64,000 bases of DNA from Brassica napus. Lineage: Eukaryota > Streptophyta > Magnoliopsida > Brassicales > Brassicaceae. Both the position numbers and the translations under genes were made by a program. Shown here one piece after another: positions 57,717-64,000 of this stretch. Positions within the stretch are counted from its first letter, which is position 1. Every line of letters begins with the position of its first letter. The stretch covers positions 43,905,218 through 43,969,217 of the forward strand of contig NC_063448.1 in assembly GCF_020379485.1 (NCBI RefSeq), given 5' to 3'. The notes beneath the pieces were generated by a model that saw nothing but the letters and a program-made list of their open reading frames with translations, made no database searches and was not told the origin of the DNA.

Positions 57717-58884
57717 TGATATATGGTGTTTTTGGCATCTTGTATATATGTTTTCTAATTGGTTTTCAAGTCTTTATCGAGTATTCCTAGTCATTTTCGA
57801 GTCATTACAGGTCTGGAATTGCATTGGATGGGAGATAAACCAGTTGGAGGAAAAGAAGAGGAAAATAGTGCAATTTGGAGTTTTTTCATGCAGAGCAGTC
57901 GTGCGGAGCAGTCTGGCATGCATGTTCCAGCGACAGAGATTTGTAAGGAAGTTTCCAAATATTTCGGGATTTTACCTAGGGCTTCCCCCTTTTTCTCCTG
58001 CAGCCGCCAGAGACCTGCAATATATATTTTCTTATTATTCTAGACATTCTACGTTACTTATTAGAGAGATTTTGCAGAGAGAAAACTTGTACTCTTGTTA
58101 AGGGAGAAGAATATCTACATCATTTGGAGAAGATTTCTAAACCCTCTTTGCTTTTTATTATTTATTCAGACATGTTTTCTTCATATGTTATCTCTGTGTT
58201 ATCTTTGTTTATGGCTGAGTAGTCAACTTGCTTAGTCTAGGATGTTAGGGTGTTAGATCCGTGAGTTAAACATAGACAAGTGAATCCATTGATTGTCTTC
58301 ATTCATAACAGTTCTTAATGCTTTCATTAAACTGGCCGCTTAATGTTAGATCCTATGTTTAACCTGTTCATTAACCGTGTAATAGGTTGCTAGATCTGTT
58401 ATGAATGAGCATTGCATCCCTAATCAGCGAGAGTAGATATTAGGGTGTATTGTGAACATATCGGACTTGATCTCTAAAGCTTGCTAGCGCGTCTTGATCC
58501 AAACGAGAGTTTAGGCATCAAGACCGACTTGCAAAGGAATCAATACCACGAGAGTGGGTTGATTCAACCTGAGTGATCCGAGTTCTGGACTTACTCTTAA
58601 TTGAACTTGAATAATTGTTTGGCTCACACTTGTTTAACACCCGATCAAACCACCCTAGGTTAGCATTCTTAATCATCTGAAAAACCTTAAATCAATCTCT
58701 TACTTGCTTGTTATGAAATCAACTTTAAAACCCCCATATTATTTTAGCTTGATATTGATCCTATAGAAATAAAGTGTAATCATTGGTCTCTGTGGATTCG
58801 ATCCTAAAGTGATACATCGACATACCATTCGATTGTGGTAGTGTGCACATTAGGTTAATTGGTGTGCGTATACACGTAATATCA
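57717..58884 (+). repeat. Athila-like 3' LTR (full length)
   Basis: It begins TGATATATGG after a purine tract and ends ATATCA. Its 3' part is repeated as the truncated 5' LTR. Confidence 0.85.
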
Positions 58885-60940
58885 GGAATGAAGCAACTCC
58901 AACGCATACTTCCTCTGACAAATGGAAATACCTTCGGTATTTCGAGATATCTCCAAACCCAAGAAAAACTTCAGAGTACCAAGATCACGAAGCTTGAAGA
59001 AAACCTTGAGATCACTGATAAGTTGAGTTGTAATAACCTCACTAGTACTAGCAATGATAATATCATCCACATACACCAAAATGGCAACAAAATCATCACC
59101 AATCTGTCTGACAAAGAGAGTATGATCACCATGTGCTTTTGTAAAACCAAGAACAAGCAGAGCATTTGAGAATTTCTTAAACCACTGATGAGAAGCTTGG
59201 TTCCATAAATGGACTTCTTGAGTTTACAAACAGTATTGTTAGGTATTGAATCTCCCAAGCGATCCTCATAACCCTCCGGAAGTTTCATATATATATCTCT
59301 TCTTCCAAGTCACCATTGAGAAAAGCATTAGAGATATCTAACTGATGGAGAAACCACTGTTTAGAGGCAGAGATCTTCGATAACAACTTGATTGTAGCCA
59401 TCTTTGTCACTGGATAAAAAATTTCATTGTAATCTAAGCTCTCCTTTTGTGTATAACCCTTCGCCACCAGTCTAGATTTTCTCCTTTCCAATGTACCATC
59501 TGCATTGAACTTCAACGTATGCAACCATCTACAACCAATTGCCTTCTTCCCTTTCGGTAAAGATACAACATCCCAAGTATTATTTTCTTCCATTGCATCA
59601 AGCTCCTTTGATGCAGTCCATTCTTTAGACTTCCGCACTTCAGCATATGATTTAGGTATGAGAATATTAGTAATGTTGTTGATATAAGCAAGATGATGTG
59701 AAGAAATTTTAGAGTAAGAGAGCTCAGAAGAAGATTGATATGAAGGATCATCGACTGCATAACAATGAAAGTCCTTAAGATGAACAGGAACAGTGCGATG
59801 CCTTTTAGAATTTTGTGGTGATAGAGATGAAAGAGGAAAAGATGGAATGGGTGAAGCTGAAGATACGGAATCCTTGGGAGGAAAGAAGTGAAGTGATGAA
59901 TCATCTACATCTGACTTCACCATAGGAAAAATGTCTTCATGAAAAGTAACATTCCTAGAGATGTAGATAGTGTTACTCTCCAAATCCAGAAGCTTATAAC
60001 CCTTATAGCCAGATGGATATCCAAGAAATAAACAAGCTCTGGCTCGAGGCATGAACTTATGACGTTGTTTTGGTGAAGTAGATCCATAACATAGACATCC
60101 AAACGTTCTCAGTTGATCATAAACTGGAACTTCCCCAGTCAGCACTTCATAAGGAGATTTATTTGACAATAGAGGAGATGGTGTTCTGTTTATAAGGAAA
60201 GCCGCCGTGAGAACACAGTAACCCCAATACTAAAGTGGGACTTGAGATTGAAACATCAAAGCACGAGCAACGTTCAGTAGACGCTGATGTTTCCTCTCAA
60301 CGACTGAGTTTTGTTTTGGTGTTTCCGAATAAGACAGATATGAGACTATACCCTTCTCTCTGAAAAGTTTATCAAATTTTAGCTCAGGTGCATTATCTCT
60401 TCTCACAGATTTAATCTTCTCGTTGTACTGAGTTTTAATTTTATTGATGAAAGCAGGGAAGACATGAAGAACATCACTTTTGGTTCGAAGCAAGTATATC
60501 CATGTTGCACGAGAATGATCATCAAAAATGGTGAAAAAATACTTAAAACCATCCAAAGTCTCCACTGAAAAGGGTCCCCAAATATCAATATGTATCATCT
60601 GAAATCTTGAAGTACAAACATTGTTCTGTGAAGAATAAGATAATTTCTTCTGTTTGGCAAGATGACAAACTCGACAATGTGCCACTCCTTTATTCTTGTG
60701 CTTCATAGTTCCCAAAGTAGTAGAAATAGTGTCCAGTCTTGAATAAGAAGGATGCCCAAACCTCTTGTGCCATAAACTGATGTCCACCACTGCATTGATC
60801 CGAACTGGTGAGACTTGAACATCTAGCACATAAAGGTTGCCGATTCTCCTACCCTGTCCAATCATCCAACCCTTGGCAGGATCCTGAATTTCACAAGAAG
60901 AGACATCAAAGACTATGCGAGAGCCAAGATCATCTGTCAA
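58885..60940 (-). pseudogene. Copia integrase and reverse transcriptase (broken frames)
   Basis: The frame 60940-60230 has the gag-pre-integrase LWHKRFGHPSYSRLD, the zinc part CRVCHLAKQKKL and the integrase core DIWGPFSVETLDGFKYFFTI ... RRDNAPELKF ... KQNSVVERKHQRLLNVARAL. A stop at 60230-60232 is followed in frame by 60169-59285 with the integrase C-terminus (RTFGCLCYGSTSPKQRHKF) and reverse transcriptase (NNTWDVVSLPKGKKAIGCRW, KGYTQKE, LDISNAFLNGDLEEEIYI). Frame changes near 59285 and 59079 lead to MVYVDDIIIAST. Confidence 0.8.
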
Positions 60941-62478
60941 AGAACTGATACTGAATAATTGAGACGGAATTCAGGTATATATAAGACGTTGTGGAGAGTA
61001 ATATGTTCATTCAGTTGAACCATACCCACACCACTTATCTTAACCATCACTCCAGTAGGGAGATTCACATTACTTGTAGCAGAAGAATCAATAGATTTTA
61101 ACAAACTTCGATCATGACAAACATGATGAGATGCACCAAAGTCAATCAACCAAGTATCATTAGACAGAGTATGCTTCGCAACATTTAGAATACCAACGAA
61201 AGCAAGAGTAGATGGAGTAAAAATGATACCAGTGTTATCCATCGGTTGCTTAGATGTACTTGCTTCATTAGATCCAGTGGTGGTGGAAGGGAGTTGTGAG
61301 CTGAAGAGAGCAATGAACTGTTGAAGTTGATCTTTACTCAAATTACTAACCAAGATGTCCAGAGTTGATGGTTTTGTCTCAGATACCATTGGACTCAGCG
61401 AGATTTGTGCAGCAACAAGACGAGGTTTGAGAGGCTTATCTTGAGAACTCTTGGACTTGGAAACAAAACCAGGAGGGAAGCCATGCTTCTTGTAGCACCT
61501 TTCAGCAATGTTACCCACTCGGTTACAGAATGAACAGATAGGAAGCCCTTTATTAGGTCCATTCTGAACATAACAAACCGCAAATTCTACCAGAGATGGA
61601 GGAACATTCTCAGTGACAGCAAACGCAGCAGGAGTAACCACACTGGAGAAACCACGCTGACTGTCATCTTGATCCAGAATGTTGTACACTTCCACCAGAG
61701 AAGGTAGGACTTTCTTCATGATAATCTGTCTACGAATAATAGCGTAAGATTCATTAAGTCCAGCAAGAAACTTAACAATCTTAGCTATATCCGCCTTTTG
61801 TTGTAACTTGATAGCATTGCCACGAACGCATGGTGTATCTGGTTCATCAACACTTTCCAAGTTGTCCCAAAGAGTCTTCAGAGTAGTATAATAATCAGAT
61901 AACGACATCGAACCTTGCTTGAGATCCTGAATCTCTTGAGTCAGGTTGAAAGTGCAAGGCAAGTTCGTCATATGGAAACGACCATGGAGATCACGCCAGA
62001 TATCTGACGCATCGTTCAAACGGAGAATACTGCGATAGATCTGAGGAGAAACTGAATTCAATATCCATGATTTCACCATACTGTTGCATCTAGACCACAA
62101 ACGAAATGTAGGTTCCGATGTATCAGGACGAGTCAAAGTTCCATCTACAAAACCTATCTTATTCTTTGCATCTAGAGCAATCTTCATCGCCGCATTCCAA
62201 TCATCGTAGTTTAAGCCATCAAGACAAAGAGAGATAAGCTGTAAACCTGGATGATCGGCGTTATGCATAAACAGAGGAGATTGATTGGGATCCATCGAAT
62301 CTGGGACATTCACCGCTCGCGGAGCACCGATGTTGCGATCTGCAGCTACCGGAGAAGATTGCAGAGGTGAATCATCGTTTTCAATGGATCGAATCGTACG
62401 ACGAGCTACTCGAGTTGATTTTCGCGGAATTTTCTTCATGGAAACCATCGTAGAGGAGGAGAATTGATCAAAGAACAC
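60937..62478 (-). pseudogene. Copia gag-protease
   Basis: This 513-codon frame includes the DUF4219/UBN2-type gag (LQLISLCLDGLNYDDWNAAM, SQIYRSILRLNDASDIWRDL-like region, FLAGLNESYAIIRRQI). The knuckle reads CSFCNRVGNIAERCYKKHGF, with Asn in place of the knuckle His. The protease core reads WLIDFGASHHVCHD, where Phe replaces the usual Ser/Thr after the catalytic Asp. Both changes suggest loss of function. The frame ends at 60937 near the protease C-terminus. Confidence 0.8.
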
Positions 62479-62525
62479 AAATCAAGCTCTATCAATGGAA
62501 GAATCAAACGAAAACCAGTTCAGAT

Positions 62526-62538
62526 GGCTCTGATACCA
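62526..62538 (-). other. Primer binding site of the minus-strand copia element
   Basis: The minus-strand TGGTATCAGAGCC is the Met-tRNA type. Confidence 0.85.
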
Positions 62539-62545
62539 TATTAGT

Positions 62546-62712
62546 TGAACAAGAGGATCAACATTAGAGAGAAAGTTTGTTATAAAGATATTTCTCATTA
62601 CGTAAAGAAGAGTACAATGTACCGATTATATACAAACTACACTAAACCAAAAATGATTAAACTGCCAAAAGTAAACCGGAAATAACCGATATAATTAACT
62701 CAATAGAGCACA
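62546..62712 (-). repeat. Copia 5' LTR
   Basis: Read on the minus strand it starts TGTGCTCTATTGAG and ends CTTGTTCA, just before ACTAATATGGTATCAGAGCC. There is no partner LTR in the window, so the start is tentative. Confidence 0.55.
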
Positions 62713-62714
62713 TA

Positions 62715-63790
62715 TCTAATCTATTAAAAGGGAAGTACATTTTATACTTAGCCCTAAATTTTCCTCAATAATTATCATCCAATGCCACTGCCTTAATAAC
62801 AAAACAACTAACTGATTTCTGTTTAATTAAATTAACTTTCAAACCAAAAAAATGTATAACTATTTTATTCCTATTAATTACAATCGACATCCACTTAAAA
62901 CATTAAATCATTTTGAGATTAAACCATAAAATTAAACAGCGACACAATAAAGATGATCACTAAATCTATTTTAACTAAACCATTAAACCATTATCGAGTT
63001 CGTCACAACCAACTTGAATTATAAATGTCATTCCCTAGCATTGTTTTCACGATCTAAGGAAACCTATCTTTGGAAATCAACTCTAAATAACAAACTAACA
63101 CAAACATTATTGATAAAATATTGCTGATATCGACATATTACCTATATAACATAGTTTTAGTTATTGTATATTTTATTTATAGCATTGAAACTAAACTTAT
63201 GATTCTTTAAAAGAGTCATGCATATCAATTATCAAACTTACGATTCTTTGATAGAGTCATGACTATCGTCGATTATATTTACATTTACTATAAGTTTCTT
63301 TATACACAACTTTTTGAATAATGTCACAATCAATATTCTCAAATCATATCTTCACCATAATCAATCAATATCTAACTATGTTATGCCTAAATCACCAAAA
63401 AATCTAAACTTCTTTATTAAATTACCTTTTTTGTTATAACAATCGATTTCTATTTTAAAAAAAATATTTTTTAAAAATTTAATCACGCCTAAAATCAAGC
63501 AATATATTTATATTAAGTGCCTAATTAAGCGTTAAAAATCACCAAAAATCATTCTTAATTATATTAGATTTCTGTTATATGGTGTTCGATTATTTTTAAA
63601 AAAAATATTCTTAATTATATTACACTTAACAATCAAACAATATTTTACTATTAATCTAAGTATTAAATATTAAATATCCGTTTGATCTATTTATACGTCC
63701 ATGTATATTAAGTGCATTAAACTAATACAGATGTCAAAATGAATGTATATTATTGAAATTATATGAACAGTAAACTATTTGAGTGACCAA
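62715..63790 (+). mobile_element. Helitron-like 5' end and AT-rich body
   Basis: TCTAATCTATTAAAAGGGAA at 62715, preceded by A, has the form of Brassicaceae Helitron 5' ends. The next 150 bases (CCTCAATAATTATCATCCAATGCCACTG) recur after 63840. No 3' hairpin-CTRR end was fixed before the next copy. Confidence 0.5.
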
Positions 63791-64000
63791 TCTAATATAT
63801 TAAAATAGAAGTCTAATATATTAAAATAGAATTACAAATAAAAAATCGTTCTGATTTTTCCTCAATAATTACCGATCTATGCCACTGTCATCACAACACA
63901 GTCGTTTTAACAGCTTTAGATCACCCCTTTCTTTTGGTTCTCTCCCCTCTTCTAAAGAGAGAGAGTTTTCTCTCGATATTTCATTGTTTTTATCAAACTA
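63791..64000 (+). mobile_element. Second Helitron-like 5' end with duplicated terminus (partial)
   Basis: TCTAATATATTAAAATAGAA occurs at 63791 and again at 63812, a 21-base tandem copy of the terminus. It is followed by TTTTCCTCAATAATTACCGATCTATGCCACTG, split here as CCTCAATAATTACCG and ATCTATGCCACTG, as in the copy at 62715. It continues past the window edge. Confidence 0.5.

Larger units (their letters stand above)
52728..58884 (+). mobile_element. Athila-like Ty3/gypsy element lacking reverse transcriptase and integrase
   Basis: The 3' LTR is 57717-58884 (1168 bp, TGATATATGG to ATATCA). The 5' LTR copy, 52728-53415, begins abruptly within the repeat, so about 480 bases are missing. The primer site TGGCGCCGTTGCCGGGGA (53419-53436) is the Athila type. 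Gag and protease occur in sense. The post-pol spacer word AAGCGCTTGGTGGGAGGCAA follows almost at once, so the reverse transcriptase-RNase H-integrase block is absent. A purine tract (GTCTGGGGGAA) precedes the 3' LTR. The right end abuts a copia reverse transcriptase on the minus strand. The left flank is unrelated MULE-like DNA, so the original target is lost on that side. Confidence 0.85.
58885..62712 (-). mobile_element. Ty1/copia element, 5' two-thirds (truncated by the Athila-like element)
   Basis: On the minus strand the 5' LTR is 62712-62546 (TGTGCTCTATTG to TTGTTCA). The Met-tRNA primer site is at 62538-62526. Gag, protease, integrase and reverse transcriptase follow down to 58885, where the sequence stops inside reverse transcriptase after QRKYALELL at the Athila LTR edge. 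RNase H and the 3' LTR are not present anywhere in the window. Confidence 0.85.

Noticed and set aside
57388..58101. Possible env-like or extra ORFs in the Athila-like element
   Set aside because: Short, unconserved, and partly within the 3' LTR; no signal or membrane pattern that would support env.
1..64000. Transfer RNA or ribosomal RNA genes
   Set aside because: I scanned for cloverleaf-type A and B box words and rRNA landmarks and found only primer-binding-site complements of tRNA ends in LTR elements.

Overview
This window is nuclear DNA of a Brassicaceae plant, most likely a Brassica species. The coding exons are interrupted by short AT-rich GT-AG introns and separated by AT-rich, transposon-loaded intergenic DNA. 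The recognisable genes, compared from memory with Arabidopsis thaliana, fall in one collinear run of chromosome 3 read downward from about At3g19540 to At3g19440: a DUF620 gene, HAT3.1, a small LYR protein, bHLH113, NHD1, RTNLB11, CAD4 and a mitochondrial RluA-type pseudouridine synthase. Several Arabidopsis genes of that interval are not seen, as expected in a fractionated subgenome of a polyploid-derived genome.

Layout. 1-1.1 kb: 5' part of a DUF620 gene (minus). 1.5-2.6 kb: 3' end of a LINE. 3.1 kb: Stowaway MITE. 3.8-7.6 kb: internally deleted Ty1/copia element with LTRs, PBS and PPT. 8.6-9.2 kb: second Stowaway and a Harbinger-like MITE. 10.6-17.3 kb: complete non-autonomous Ty3/gypsy (Tat-like) element with a 5-bp target duplication, gag and protease in sense, and an apparently intron-containing gene in antisense. 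18.1-22.1 kb: a hAT-like element, then a MITE-like element split by a minus-strand Helitron that itself holds a smaller MITE. 23.6-26.2 kb: HAT3.1, followed by a third Stowaway. 26.7-32.4 kb: badly decayed copia element.

32.6-48.8 kb is the gene-dense part: LYR protein, bHLH113 and NHD1 on the plus strand, then RTNLB11, CAD4 and the pseudouridine synthase on the minus strand. A second hAT-like element with an exact 9-bp target duplication lies between the last two genes. 49-64 kb is again transposon territory: a CCGGAT-rich repeat, a 0.9-kb foldback built of about 18 small palindromes beside a decayed MULE N-terminal exon, an Athila-like gypsy element lacking reverse transcriptase and integrase that abuts a truncated minus-strand copia element, and two Helitron-type 5' ends.

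The host genes do not form a pathway. They cover chromatin/transcription (HAT3.1, bHLH113), mitochondrial assembly and RNA modification (LYR, pseudouridine synthase), plastid sodium export (NHD1), ER shaping (RTNLB11) and lignin monomer reduction (CAD4). Exon boundaries were worked out by eye from GT/AG sites, preserved reading phase and remembered Arabidopsis proteins. No database search was run.
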